A stretch of DNA of 64,000 nt, taken from RUG11237 sp045126515. Lineage in GTDB: Bacteria > Bacillota > Clostridia > Lachnospirales > Lachnospiraceae. Below the pieces are notes generated by a model, which was not told the origin of the DNA, searched no databases, and saw nothing but the letters and a program-made list of their open reading frames with translations. The translations under genes were made by a program, and so were the position numbers. This document shows positions 1 to 9,700 of the stretch, in pieces; the first letter of the stretch is position 1; every line of letters starts with the position of its first letter. The stretch is taken from the NCBI GenBank assembly GCA_045126515.1, contig JBGVOM010000126.1, forward strand, positions 1-64,000. Direction: 5' to 3'.

Positions 1-48
1 AAGGGCGGCTTAGGCGTGACAGCTTTCTGGAACGTCTTAGCCGCCCTT
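1..48. repeat. Imperfect inverted repeat at window edge
   Basis: The arms AAGGGCGGCT and AGCCGCCCTT pair perfectly, and the inner part (TTAGGCGT against ACGTCTTA) pairs with mismatches. The loop is about 12 nt. It lies 90 bp beyond the stop of the Uma2-like gene and has no T-run on either side, so it is not a typical terminator. The left side may continue outside the window. Confidence 0.6.
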
Positions 49-138
49 GACAGTTAGTTCGTATTTGCGTTGCCACTGCCTTCCAAGGAAGAAGTGATAC
101 CGCCTATGAGCGTCCGTAAAATCACTCCCCTTGAATCG

Positions 139-906
139 TCACATATTATTTTCCTCTGCAACCCACTTTGCAATATGCTTAAATTCAATTATCAAGTCCC
201 CATGATAAATCCCAATAGGAACCTGCTCATTGATGCCATAGATTACGGGACATGTTTCACTTTCAAAGAAATAAACGATTAGCTTTTGCTGATATGGGTC
301 TAAAATCCAATATTCTCTCACTCCCGCTGCCATATATTTAGACAGCTTCTTAGTGTAATCTTTTCTCTTGGTAGAAGGAGAAATAACTTCCAACACAAAA
401 TCCGGTGCACCATGCAGACAACGTCTGTGCATTTTTTCTTTGTCACATAAAATGATTACATCCGGCTGAACCATGGTTTTTTCATCACAATCCAATTGAA
501 CATCTACCGGTGCCACAAATGGAATACATTCCCCATCATGATCCAAAATGAAATTTGCAATCTGACGATGTATCTCCCCGGCAATCCGCTGATGCAATGG
601 CACAGGTGCTGCCATGTCATAAAAATATCCATCAATTAATTCTACCCTCTGCTCGTCCGGCAGTGCCAAATAATCTTCAATGGTATAGCTTCCCTGTCCA
701 TGAGCAGAATAAGCTACTGTCTCCTGTATCATAGAAGACTCCGAAAATAACTGCTCTAGTGCCAGCAAGGTATCGTACCGGGGACTTAGCGTTTCACCGG
801 AAAAAATCTTTTGTATGGTTCCCAAAGGTACTCCCGACAGTTCTGACATCTGCGCATAAGTATATCCCTTTTCCTGTTTCTTTTTTTTCATTTCATCGAT
901 TGTCAT
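139..906 (-). CDS. XRE-type HTH fused to Uma2-family (PD-(D/E)XK) domain
   Basis: A 255-residue protein. Residues 1-45 form a helix-turn-helix of XRE type (YTYAQMSELSGVPLGTIQKI). Residues from about 65 match the Uma2 restriction-endonuclease-like fold, with the motifs VQPDVIILCD and PDFVLEVISPSTKRKDYTKK, which would carry the acidic and lysine residues of the nuclease core, followed by REYWILDP. Uma2 proteins are a large, poorly understood family, common in cyanobacteria. The ATG at 906 follows AAGGTGGTG by 7 nt; an in-frame GTG at 918 overlaps that site and is less likely. The N-terminal DNA-binding domain suggests autoregulation (see the upstream repeats). Whether it cuts DNA is unknown. 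Confidence 0.8.
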   Translation of the reverse strand: MTIDEMKKKKQEKGYTYAQMSELSGVPLGTIQKIFSGETLSPRYDTLLALEQLFSESSMIQETVAYSAHGQGSYTIEDYLALPDEQRVELIDGYFYDMAAPVPLHQRIAGEIHRQIANFILDHDGECIPFVAPVDVQLDCDEKTMVQPDVIILCDKEKMHRRCLHGAPDFVLEVISPSTKRKDYTKKLSKYMAAGVREYWILDPYQQKLIVYFFESETCPVIYGINEQVPIGIYHGDLIIEFKHIAKWVAEENNM

Positions 907-929
907 AAAAAACACCACCTTCTACTATA

Positions 930-958
930 AGTATAGGTGGTGAATTTCCATTTGTCAA
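930..958 (-). promoter_or_regulatory. Sigma-A promoter of the HTH-Uma2 gene
   Basis: A TTGACA -35 (953-958) and TATACT -10 (930-935) are separated by 17 bp, 24 bp upstream of the chosen start. The -35 lies inside one copy of a repeated ACGGTTGACAAATGGAAA-like sequence. Confidence 0.7.
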
Positions 959-1017
959 CCGTATTTCAATATAATTTCAACCGTTTTGTTTTTTAGATTT
1001 CCATTTTTTAACCGTTT
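944..1017. repeat. Operator-like direct repeats upstream of HTH-Uma2
   Basis: Read on the minus strand, AACGGTTAAAAAATGGAAA (about 999-1017) and ACGGTTGACAAATGGAAA (about 944-961) are near-identical. A shorter AACGGTTGAAA copy lies between them. The promoter-proximal copy contains the -35 box and the distal one touches the end of murF. This is a plausible binding array for the encoded HTH protein; that role is inferred. Confidence 0.5.
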
Positions 1018-2377
1018 ATAATTCTTGCAAATACTTCACAATCTTATCAAATCCCATGCCATGGGATGCCTTTACCAATATGGTATCTCCTTTTTCCAAA
1101 AGAGTTCCTATTCTGGCAATAACTTCTTCTCTGTCCTGATAGTGAAGTACTACTTTGCCTGTGCACTTTCCGGCTTCTTCCGCCATTTCTTTCGAACGTT
1201 CTCCCACACAAATAAGCAAATCAATCCCTGCTTTTCCTGCATGAGCTCCTACTTCTCTGTGAAGTTTAAGCTCATCCTCTCCCAATTCAAACATATCCCC
1301 AAGAATGGCTACTTTTCTTCCCTTTGACTTTGCAATAATATCAACCGCCGCTTTCATGGACATTGGATTAGCATTATAACAATCATCTAAAATGGTAAAA
1401 TTTTCTGTCCGGATGGTGTTGTTTCTGCCGGCAATGGACTGATAGTTTTCAATACCTGCCTGAATTTCTTCGTTGGTAAGCCCTAATACTTTCCCGGCAA
1501 TCGCTCCCGCCATGGCGTTATATACCATATGGCCTCCGGCAATAGGAATCAATGCCTGAATACTTTCTCCATCTTCGAAAGAAATAGTAAGCTCGGTACC
1601 TTCCATGCCTTTATCCACAATATTTTTTGCCACACAAAAGTTTTCCCCATTTTCTTTTAATCCAAAGAACTTCGGTTTGATACCGCGGACCTCTTTGATT
1701 GTCTGCAGTTTATCATCTTCACCGTTCAAAATCACAATTCCGTTTTTCTGCATACCTTCAAAAATTTCGCTTTTTGCTTTTAAAACACCATCTCTGTCAC
1801 CTAAATTTTCCAAATGACACTGACCTATGTTAGTAATAATACAGATGTCCGGTCTTGCTATTTTTGTCAGACGACTCATTTCTCCAAAATCGCTGATTCC
1901 CATTTCCAAAATTGCAATGTCATCGTCTTCCTGAATCCGAAATACTGTTAAAGGAAGTCCAATTTCATTGTTAAAGTTTCCCAGAGTTTTTGTCACTTTA
2001 TATTTTTGTTCCAGAATGGAGGCCACCATTTCTTTTGTACTTGTCTTTCCCACACTTCCGGTAATTCCCACAACTTTTGCTTTTAAAGTTTTTCGATAAC
2101 CTTCTGCAATGTCTTTCATTGCCTGCAAGGTAGATTCCACTAATATGTAGGTTCCCTCCGCCTCCGGCACCTGCTCTACCAAAGCACAGACTGCACCTTT
2201 TTCAAAGGTATCTTTTACAAATTTGTGTCCGTCCACCTTTTCCCCTTTTACTGCAACAAACATGGAGCCTTCTGTTGCCTGGCGGCTGTCGATGGTAATG
2301 TTTGTTACAATTTCTTCCGGATTTCCTATTACTTTTCCTTTACAAAATTCTCCAATTTTGGCAGCTGTAAGATGCAT
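1016..2377 (-). CDS. murF: UDP-N-acetylmuramoyl-tripeptide--D-alanyl-D-alanine ligase
   Basis: A cytoplasmic Mur ligase of 453 aa that adds the D-Ala-D-Ala dipeptide to the UDP-MurNAc-tripeptide. The N-terminal substrate domain has TIDSRQATEGSMFVAVKG. The ATP loop GITGSVGKTSTKEMV is at about 105-120, EMGISDFGEM follows, and the C-terminal domain has DDCYNANPMSMKAA and ILGDMFELG. The length is normal. The start follows GGAGAAAAGAG. It lies 38 bp downstream of ddl, which makes its dipeptide substrate, so the two are very likely co-transcribed. Confidence 0.96.
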   Translation of the reverse strand: MHLTAAKIGEFCKGKVIGNPEEIVTNITIDSRQATEGSMFVAVKGEKVDGHKFVKDTFEKGAVCALVEQVPEAEGTYILVESTLQAMKDIAEGYRKTLKAKVVGITGSVGKTSTKEMVASILEQKYKVTKTLGNFNNEIGLPLTVFRIQEDDDIAILEMGISDFGEMSRLTKIARPDICIITNIGQCHLENLGDRDGVLKAKSEIFEGMQKNGIVILNGEDDKLQTIKEVRGIKPKFFGLKENGENFCVAKNIVDKGMEGTELTISFEDGESIQALIPIAGGHMVYNAMAGAIAGKVLGLTNEEIQAGIENYQSIAGRNNTIRTENFTILDDCYNANPMSMKAAVDIIAKSKGRKVAILGDMFELGEDELKLHREVGAHAGKAGIDLLICVGERSKEMAEEAGKCTGKVVLHYQDREEVIARIGTLLEKGDTILVKASHGMGFDKIVKYLQEL

Positions 2378-2415
2378 CTCTTTTCTCCTTTTCTACCGTT
2401 TCAATTTATCACGCC

Positions 2416-3456
2416 TTATGCTCTCTCTACTTTTAAAGAGTCTTCCACAATTTTTTCACATAAGTCTTCAAATGACATTCCTTCCACTGCTGCTTCCTGT
2501 GGCAGAAGACTGGTGGCTGTCATACCCGGTAACGTGTTTGCTTCCAGACAATAAATATCGTTGTTTTCATCTAACAAAAAGTCAATTCTGGCATATACCT
2601 GTAATTTTAATGCACGGTAAGCATGCTCTGCTTCTCTCTGAAGCTTTTCTGTAATATCCTGTGGTAAAACCGCAGGACATGTTTCTTTTGTCTTACCTGC
2701 CTGATACTTATTGGTGTAATCATAAAAACCTTCCAATGGTTCAATTTCAATAATTGGCAATGCTCTTCCGTTCATTACTCCAATCGAAAACTCTCTTCCG
2801 CTTACGTATTCTTCCACTAACACTTCATTTTCCAAGGCAAAAGCAGCTTCCAACGCCTTGTGGTATTCTTCCTGTGTTTTTGCAATAGTAACCCCTACAC
2901 TGGAACCACCGCAGCATGGTTTTACTACTGCTCCTTTTTCAAAAGGCATCTCGTTCATTGGTGCCTGTCTTGTAAATAATACTGACTTTGGAGTTGGTAC
3001 CTGATAATGAAGAAAAATCTGTTTTGACAATCCTTTATCCATTGCCAGCGCACTGCCAAGACTTCCGGCACCTGTATATGAAATTCCCAGCAAATCAAAA
3101 GCCGCCTGAATTTTTCCGTCCTCTCCATTCTGTCCATGAAGCGCCATAAATGCAACATCAGCATCTTTGCAAAGCGTCAGTACATTCGGTCCAAAAAAGC
3201 TCTGTTTTCTTTCCTTTCTCTCTTTCACCAGCTTTTCTACTTCTTCCACTCTTCCACTTAAAGAAGCTGCTACTGCATCTACATCTGTCTGTGTATTATA
3301 TAATTCCATCGGATTGTTACTTTCATATCCCATAAACACATCCAGCAACACTGCCTGATGTCCTTTGCTTCTCAATGCTTTACAGACCATTTTTCCTGAA
3401 TTTAAAGATACTTCTCTTTCTGTACTGGTTCCACCAGCTAATACGACGATTTTCAT
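2416..3456 (-). CDS. ddl: D-alanine--D-alanine ligase
   Basis: An ATP-grasp ligase of 346 aa that forms the D-Ala-D-Ala dipeptide. Visible motifs are VVLAGGTSTEREVSLNSG at the N-terminus, VVKPCCGGSSVGVTIA, LVEEYVSGREFSIGVMNG, ARIDFLLDENNDIYCLEANT and LPGMTATS. The ATG at 3456 is preceded by GAGGAAG at 7 nt, whereas the reading frame opens 27 nt earlier without a comparable site. It is the first gene of the ddl-murF unit. Confidence 0.95.
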   Translation of the reverse strand: MKIVVLAGGTSTEREVSLNSGKMVCKALRSKGHQAVLLDVFMGYESNNPMELYNTQTDVDAVAASLSGRVEEVEKLVKERKERKQSFFGPNVLTLCKDADVAFMALHGQNGEDGKIQAAFDLLGISYTGAGSLGSALAMDKGLSKQIFLHYQVPTPKSVLFTRQAPMNEMPFEKGAVVKPCCGGSSVGVTIAKTQEEYHKALEAAFALENEVLVEEYVSGREFSIGVMNGRALPIIEIEPLEGFYDYTNKYQAGKTKETCPAVLPQDITEKLQREAEHAYRALKLQVYARIDFLLDENNDIYCLEANTLPGMTATSLLPQEAAVEGMSFEDLCEKIVEDSLKVERA

Positions 3457-3514
3457 TGCTTTCTTCCTCTCTATATGCATCATACAATAATGACTCTTTC
3501 TGTTTCTGACTTTA

Positions 3515-3542
3515 AGTATACCACAACATTATTTTGTATCAA
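3515..3542 (-). promoter_or_regulatory. Sigma-A promoter of ddl-murF
   Basis: TTGATA (3537-3542) and TATACT (3515-3520) are spaced by 16 bp, about 60 bp upstream of ddl. Confidence 0.55.
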
Positions 3543-3628
3543 TACCCATTTTATGCTGCAATACTTTCAAATAATGCTTTTTGCCTAAAAACAACACTGC
3601 CCTTGTGCATATATCTTAGGTTCTTATT

Positions 3629-3656
3629 GAAGGAAAAACTTTTCTATGCCGATATA
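3629..3656 (+). promoter_or_regulatory. Candidate sigma-28 (SigD/FliA-type) promoter for the BspA-like gene
   Basis: GCCGATAT at 3649-3656 matches the sigma-28 -10 consensus exactly. TGAA at 3629-3632 lies 16 nt upstream, one base from the TAAA -35 core. No good sigma-A pair is visible in this gap. The gene starts 40 bp downstream. Confidence 0.4.
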
Positions 3657-3696
3657 AATACATATGTAAGATAGACATAATTAATGGAGGGATAAT

Positions 3697-6600
3697 ATGA
3701 GAAAAGAACAAAAGAAAATATCAAGTTTTGTAACCATTCTATTTGCATGTATGCTACTAACAGTTACAAACTCAATAACGGTAAAAGCAAATGTAAGTAC
3801 TGACAGACCCACAAAACTTTTGCTGGAGAAGTCTGAAATGGTATGTAAAGTTGGCGATGAATTGTGGATAAATGTAGATAAAACAAATACAATGCCCCAA
3901 AACGCAAATACGAATATGACTTGGGAAACATCAGATACAACAATAGTAACAGTAGATCATAGTTACGATGGTATGGAAAATTGTCATATAAGTACAAAAA
4001 AGGCAGGAACAGCTGTTGTCACAGGTACCAGTGTTGCAGATGAAAATATAAAAGTACAGTGTACAATAAATGTCATTGAGGGACAGTATAGTTCTGGTGG
4101 TATATGGGTACTGGACAAGGAGGGGAACCTCACTACAGTAGATAATGGATATGTTTATGACGAAGCATATCGTGATAAGGTAAAAACAGCAAAAGTAATT
4201 GTCACAGAAAAATGTACTGATTTAGAGGGGCTTTTTTATAATTATTCTAATTTGACACAGGTGGAATTTATAGCAAAAAATTCTTCTAAAGTGACCAATA
4301 TGATACAAACGTTCTATGGATGTACAAATTTGGTAAATGTGAATTTTGGTAAATTAGATACATCAAAAGTAACAAATATGTATGGTTTATTTGAAGAATG
4401 TAGCAGTTTAAAAACAGTAAATCTAAGTTCATTGAATACCTCAAACGTAACTGGCATGGAAAGCATGTTTGCAGAATGCAGCAGTCTACAAACATTGGAT
4501 TTAAGTAAAACAGACACATCAAACGTGACTAGCATGGAAAGCATGTTTACAAATTGCAGCAGTTTGAAAACAATAAATCTAAGTTCATTGAATACTTCAA
4601 ACGTAACCAACATGAAAGATATGTTTTCAAGTTGTAGCAGTTTGAAGACAATAAATCTAAGCTCATGGAATACTTCAAACGTAACCAATATGGAGGACAT
4701 GTTTTTAGGTTGTAGCAATCTACAAACAATGAATTTAAGCTCATGGAATACTTCAAAAGTAACCAGCATGGATAATATGTTTGCAAATTGCAAAAAATTG
4801 AAAACTGTTAATATGAGTGGATTAAATTTGCACAAGATCACACAACTATATTATGTATTCAGTAGTTGCACAAGCTTAGAAAACGTGGACCTGAGTAATC
4901 TTAGTGCCCCAAATGCCAAAAAAGTAGCGGATATGTTTCTAGGATGCAAAAAACTAAAAAAAATTAATATGAGTGGGATGGATTTATCAAAAGCGACAAA
5001 TATAGAATCCATTTTCGATTGTGAAAATATACAATTGGAAACCATTGATATGAGTAATATGGATTTGTCTAATGCCAAAAGTTTAAAGGGAATGTTTGGG
5101 AAGTGTCTTAAACTAAAAACAGTAAATATGAAAAATTTACAAATACCCCAAGTAACGGATATGTCAAATATGTTTTGCTACAGTCATGGAGGGTTGGTTT
5201 GGAAATCGTGTAAGCAATTAAAAACGGTGGATATGCGCGGAGTCAATGCACCAAAATTGAAAAATATGCGAGAAATGTTTTTTAATTGCACAAGCCTGGA
5301 AAATATATATTTTGACAATGCAAATGCTTCCAACATAGAATCAACGTGGTCCATGTTTAATGGATGTACAAGTTTAAAAACCATTGATTTAAGCAGTCTT
5401 GGTTTTAAAAATTGCATTATGGCAGAAATGTTTGTAAAATGTACTAACCTAAAGAAAATAAATTTAAATACAATTCACAAATCTACAATTAGTAATATGC
5501 ATGCTACATTCTTTATGTGTACAAGTTTAAAAAACGTTTATTTAAACAACTTAGATGTATCAAAGTCATATATGGGGCAGACATTTGGTAATTGTAGTAG
5601 TCTGGAAACATTGGATTTGAGTGGATGGAATACGTCAAAGGTAACCTGTATGTCTATGATGTTTTGGAATTGTTCAAATTTGAGAAAATTAGATTTAAGG
5701 AATTTTAAAACTTCAAATGTGTCTAATATGCAGCTTATGTTTTATGGTTGTAGTAAATTAGAAGAATTGAACATAGAAAATTTTACATTGTCTACGAAAT
5801 TAGCCTCAAAAGTGGTAGGTGATTATATCGTAGGTGTCGGAGATATGTTCACGGGCTGTAACAGTTTAAAATACATAAAAACCCCAAAAAATGTACAGCT
5901 GGATGTAAGACTGCCTCATGAAATGTATGCTTCTAATAGAATCGCATATACAAAACTACCAAAAAACGGAAGTGTTGTGTTATCGATAAATGGATATACA
6001 CCCGCCAAAGTAAAGCTTACAAAACTTACTATGAACAAATCTTCGTTAAAACTGAAAGCAGGAGATAAAATAAGCCTATATGCCTCTGCATCTCCAATTA
6101 ATGCCTCTAGCAAAGTGATATGGAAATCTTCAAATAAAAAGATTGCTACCGTAGATTCCAAAGGGAAGGTAAACGCAAAAAAAGCCGGAAAGGTAATTAT
6201 CACTGCCACCAGTATGAGTAATAAGAAGGTAAAAGCTTCCTGTAAAATCACAGTGTATAGTAAGATAAAAAGTGTAAAACTCAGTGGAACAAAGAAAGAA
6301 TTAGCTGTTGGGGAAAAGCTGAGTCTTAAAACAACCATTTCACCAAAAACAGCAGAGAAAAAATTCTGGTATCGCAGTAGCAATATATCCGTGGCACAGG
6401 TGGACTCGAGTGGCAAAATAGTCGCAAAGAAAGAAGGCGTAACAACTATCACTGTTATCAGCATAGAAAATAAAAAGGTAAAAGCAAATTATGTGATTAC
6501 AGTAAAAAGCAAGAAAGTATCTACAGAAAGTGAGAAAAATGCAAAGATGCAAAATGAACAGAAAAAAATCACCGGAACATTGACGCCAACACTGGAACCA

Positions 6601-6699
6601 ATTACACCAGAGATTCCATCAACTACAGACATTCTAATATCGCCAGAGGTTCCTACAGAAAAAAACTTATATTCTATGCTCACATGGGAAATATCATAA
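3697..6699 (+). CDS. BspA-type (DUF285) leucine-rich-repeat surface protein with Big_2 domains
   Basis: A 1000-residue exported protein. Residues 1-32 form a signal peptide (basic MRKEQKK, then a hydrophobic stretch ending near VKA). A short Ig-like segment at about 40-125 is followed by about 20 copies of a 22-24-residue repeat of the type LSSLNTSNVTNMKDMFSSC (about 185-730), typical of DUF285/BspA. Two Big_2-like domains (WKSSNKKIATVDSKGKV; RSSNISVAQVDSSGKI) cover about 770-945, and a Thr/Pro-rich tail follows. No LPXTG or choline-binding motif is seen, so the means of surface retention is unclear. BspA relatives act in adhesion; that role here is inferred. It is one of only three plus-strand genes, and its internal repeats make it a candidate for copy-number variation. 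Confidence 0.9.
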   Translation: MRKEQKKISSFVTILFACMLLTVTNSITVKANVSTDRPTKLLLEKSEMVCKVGDELWINVDKTNTMPQNANTNMTWETSDTTIVTVDHSYDGMENCHISTKKAGTAVVTGTSVADENIKVQCTINVIEGQYSSGGIWVLDKEGNLTTVDNGYVYDEAYRDKVKTAKVIVTEKCTDLEGLFYNYSNLTQVEFIAKNSSKVTNMIQTFYGCTNLVNVNFGKLDTSKVTNMYGLFEECSSLKTVNLSSLNTSNVTGMESMFAECSSLQTLDLSKTDTSNVTSMESMFTNCSSLKTINLSSLNTSNVTNMKDMFSSCSSLKTINLSSWNTSNVTNMEDMFLGCSNLQTMNLSSWNTSKVTSMDNMFANCKKLKTVNMSGLNLHKITQLYYVFSSCTSLENVDLSNLSAPNAKKVADMFLGCKKLKKINMSGMDLSKATNIESIFDCENIQLETIDMSNMDLSNAKSLKGMFGKCLKLKTVNMKNLQIPQVTDMSNMFCYSHGGLVWKSCKQLKTVDMRGVNAPKLKNMREMFFNCTSLENIYFDNANASNIESTWSMFNGCTSLKTIDLSSLGFKNCIMAEMFVKCTNLKKINLNTIHKSTISNMHATFFMCTSLKNVYLNNLDVSKSYMGQTFGNCSSLETLDLSGWNTSKVTCMSMMFWNCSNLRKLDLRNFKTSNVSNMQLMFYGCSKLEELNIENFTLSTKLASKVVGDYIVGVGDMFTGCNSLKYIKTPKNVQLDVRLPHEMYASNRIAYTKLPKNGSVVLSINGYTPAKVKLTKLTMNKSSLKLKAGDKISLYASASPINASSKVIWKSSNKKIATVDSKGKVNAKKAGKVIITATSMSNKKVKASCKITVYSKIKSVKLSGTKKELAVGEKLSLKTTISPKTAEKKFWYRSSNISVAQVDSSGKIVAKKEGVTTITVISIENKKVKANYVITVKSKKVSTESEKNAKMQNEQKKITGTLTPTLEPITPEIPSTTDILISPEVPTEKNLYSMLTWEIS

Positions 6700-6728
6700 G
6701 CAGAATCAACGTAAACGTGTTCAAAAAC

Positions 6729-6760
6729 AGCCAGCCGAAAAATCGGCTGGCTATTTTTTC
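6729..6760. terminator. Bidirectional rho-independent terminator between convergent genes
   Basis: AGCCAGCCGA and TCGGCTGGCT form a perfect 10-bp stem with an AAAA loop, with T-rich sequence on both sides. It serves the plus-strand BspA gene and the minus-strand Big_2 protein gene that ends 13 bp away. Confidence 0.9.
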
Positions 6761-6772
6761 TGATTTTGCTAA

Positions 6773-9700
6773 TTACTTAGCTTTTTTTACTGTAATCTTA
6801 CATTTCGCTGTTTTCTTAGTTCCATCCTGAGTTGTTACCTTGATAATAACTGTTCCTGTCTTTTTCGCCTTTACAACTCCTTTTGAACTTACCGTAGCCA
6901 CTTTCGTATTAGAACTTTCCCATTTTACTTTCTTATTTGTGGTATTTACCGGTGTAAATTCCGCTGAAAGTGTTAATTTTTCTCCTACTTTCATAGTTTT
7001 TTTAGATGGAAGCGAAATTTTCTTTGCTTTCAGACTATCCTTAGTTACTGTTACCTTTACCGTATCTTTTTTACCGTTACTGCTAGTAGCCGTAATCTCC
7101 GCTTTACCTATACCAACTGCCTTAATATTTCCTTTTTTATCAACCGTTGCAACCTTTTTGTTTGAAGTTGTCCACTTAATCTTCTTATCTGTGGTATTCT
7201 TTGGACTAAAGCTTACTTCCAGCCACTGGTATGTGGTTCCTTTTTTCATGGTTATCTTTGATTCATTCAAAGAAATTTTCTTTGCATTGATATTTTTTAC
7301 AGTAATCGTATAATCTGCCTTTGCTTTACCATCATTAGAAACCGCTGTAATAGTTACTTTTCCGGCTCTTACTCCGGTAACTTTACCTTTTGCATCCACT
7401 TTTGCAACTGTTTTGTCAGAAGATGTCCAAGTTACACCATCTTTGGTTGGCTTTCCTTTTCCTGCCGTATCTATAGAAGCCTTCAATGTAATGCTTTCAC
7501 CAACATTAACTTTCGTAGAACCTGTAATTACAACCTTGGATGCATAAACTACATTTTGTGCAACCACAATTGTAATTGAGCCACTGTTTCCTGCTTTATC
7601 CTGTGATTTACAGGTAATTACTGCTTTTCCTACTTTATTAGCTTTGATATTTCCTTGCGCATCTACAGAAACAATACTGCTGTCTGAACTGGACCAGGTT
7701 ACATTTTTATTGGTTGGTTCAAAGATTAATCCTGTTTCTAATTTTGCTGTAAGTTTTGCCGTTGCTCCTAACTCTAATGCACTGGTTCCCTGAATGGTAA
7801 TCTTTTCTACTGGTACATATTCCGGTGCAAAAACTGCATATGCAATATATGGCTCTGTCAACGGACTGTTTCCATTTAATTTATTTCCTTGGTTATCACA
7901 CAGATACTGGTACTTATATTCATAAGTGTTTGTATCATAAGAATAACCGTATTCCTGCAGATATGCTTCGATTGGCTGATAAGTGGTTGCACTGCTGTCT
8001 AATTCCATATATTGAGAATAACCTAAAAACCAGATGTCATTTTTATTTTTGAAATTCTTGGCACTACATACGAGATAATTTCCATCCCACATATTGTTCA
8101 TAGAGTATAATTCATCTTCCCACATATCCTCTGTAATATCTTCAGATTTCTGTATACTGATAGAACCACCGGAAGCTATAAATGCATTATAAGTATTATA
8201 GTCATAAACATACATACGATTCTTTTTACTCAGTGTGAAAGAATAATTATTTCCTTTTTCATTAAGTATGAAAAACTTATATGTGATACCTGCATATAAT
8301 CTCTGATCCCACCAAGAATCCAAATAATCATCATCCTCATTGTACATATATATGCAATCTGAGAGTCCGTTACATGCAATACTGTAATATCCTGTTTTAT
8401 CCGGTGTAAATGAATAAGCTTCTACATCAGATTCTGCTGTTTTTGTAATCGTATTACCCAGTTTAATTTCCTGCGGTGATACTTCTACTTTACAAATCTT
8501 TACTTTGCAGCTATTGTCTGCCGGCGTTCCTTTGGCTATGATTTCAAAACACGTTCTGCTATCATTGTATTCTAAATCGTAAGAACGCAAATAGATTATC
8601 TTTGTATTTTCAGTTCCAAAAGCACTTGGACGCGTGCTATAATAATTTCCTTTCACATAACCTATAGAGTATTTGTCTATATCCCCTTCCAGTGTTATCT
8701 CATAAAATCCATTCGTCAAATCCGGAATGGTAATATCACACGCTTTTGCAAAGCTAAGTTCCATTTCCTGATTCAACATTCCTTCCACATTTTCGTTCTT
8801 TTGAGCATACACAGTTGCATAACTAGGCGCTTTATATCCTTTTATCCGAATAAAGTACTCATATCCTTTTTCCAGATAGTAACTTATTCTAATCTCTCCA
8901 CCTAAATCATAGCCATCATCGCAGGATGACAAACAATTATCTGCTGTTCTTTGATACAAATTAGCCCATACATAATATCCGTAATCCTCATTCTGCTGTT
9001 CTAATATACTTCCTAACATATAGTAGCCGGATTCTTCCGGTGTATATTTTACCCATGTTTCTTCTTTTTCCAGGGTAATATTTTTCAACTCTGTTTTTGT
9101 GTCTACTTTCGAAAGAGAAATGGAAATAGTATCTTCCCCAACATCTCCATAGTATGGTGAAACTACAATATTTCTTGTTCCTACTGTAAGATATGCATAG
9201 TGCGTATAACTTTCATCAGAATCATTACACCATGATGAACTATATTCTCCGTCTATTCGAATAGCATAATCCAGATATTCTTTTTGTGCCTGAACCTTAA
9301 TTTCATAGATACCGTCTTCCGGAATATTACATTTGAAATTAGCAGCATAAATTGTATTTAAGGAAACGGCTTCATCTAACTTTTCTACCTTTCCTTCTTC
9401 ACTTTTTAATACGCAAAGGTCCGCACTGGCTCCATCTGATTCTGTAGTTGCCTTTACATAATAGGTAGTTCCCTGTTGTAAACTGCTATCTAAATAGTAT
9501 GTTCTATTGTTCCATGAGCCATACGAGCTATAGTCCATAGAACATAAACAATTTTCCTGCTTATCTTCTTTGTAAAACTCTAAAGAAACAGCCATTTCTT
9601 CATCGTCTCTGCTTCCTATACTAAAAATATAGCTTCCCGTTTCTTCCGGTGTGAACTGGTACCAGCAAACATCATTAGAATCTCCTAATACAACTTCCTG

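Noticed and set aside
2223..2654. Long plus-strand frames opposite murF and ddl (and similar ones opposite SecA, DnaK and FtsX)
   Set aside because: They are antisense to clear conserved genes and arise from codon bias. They show no ribosome sites or known motifs.
4314..4841. 175-codon minus-strand frame inside the BspA-like gene
   Set aside because: It is a shadow of the DUF285 repeat codon pattern. Its Leu/Phe/Val repeats follow the sense repeats exactly.
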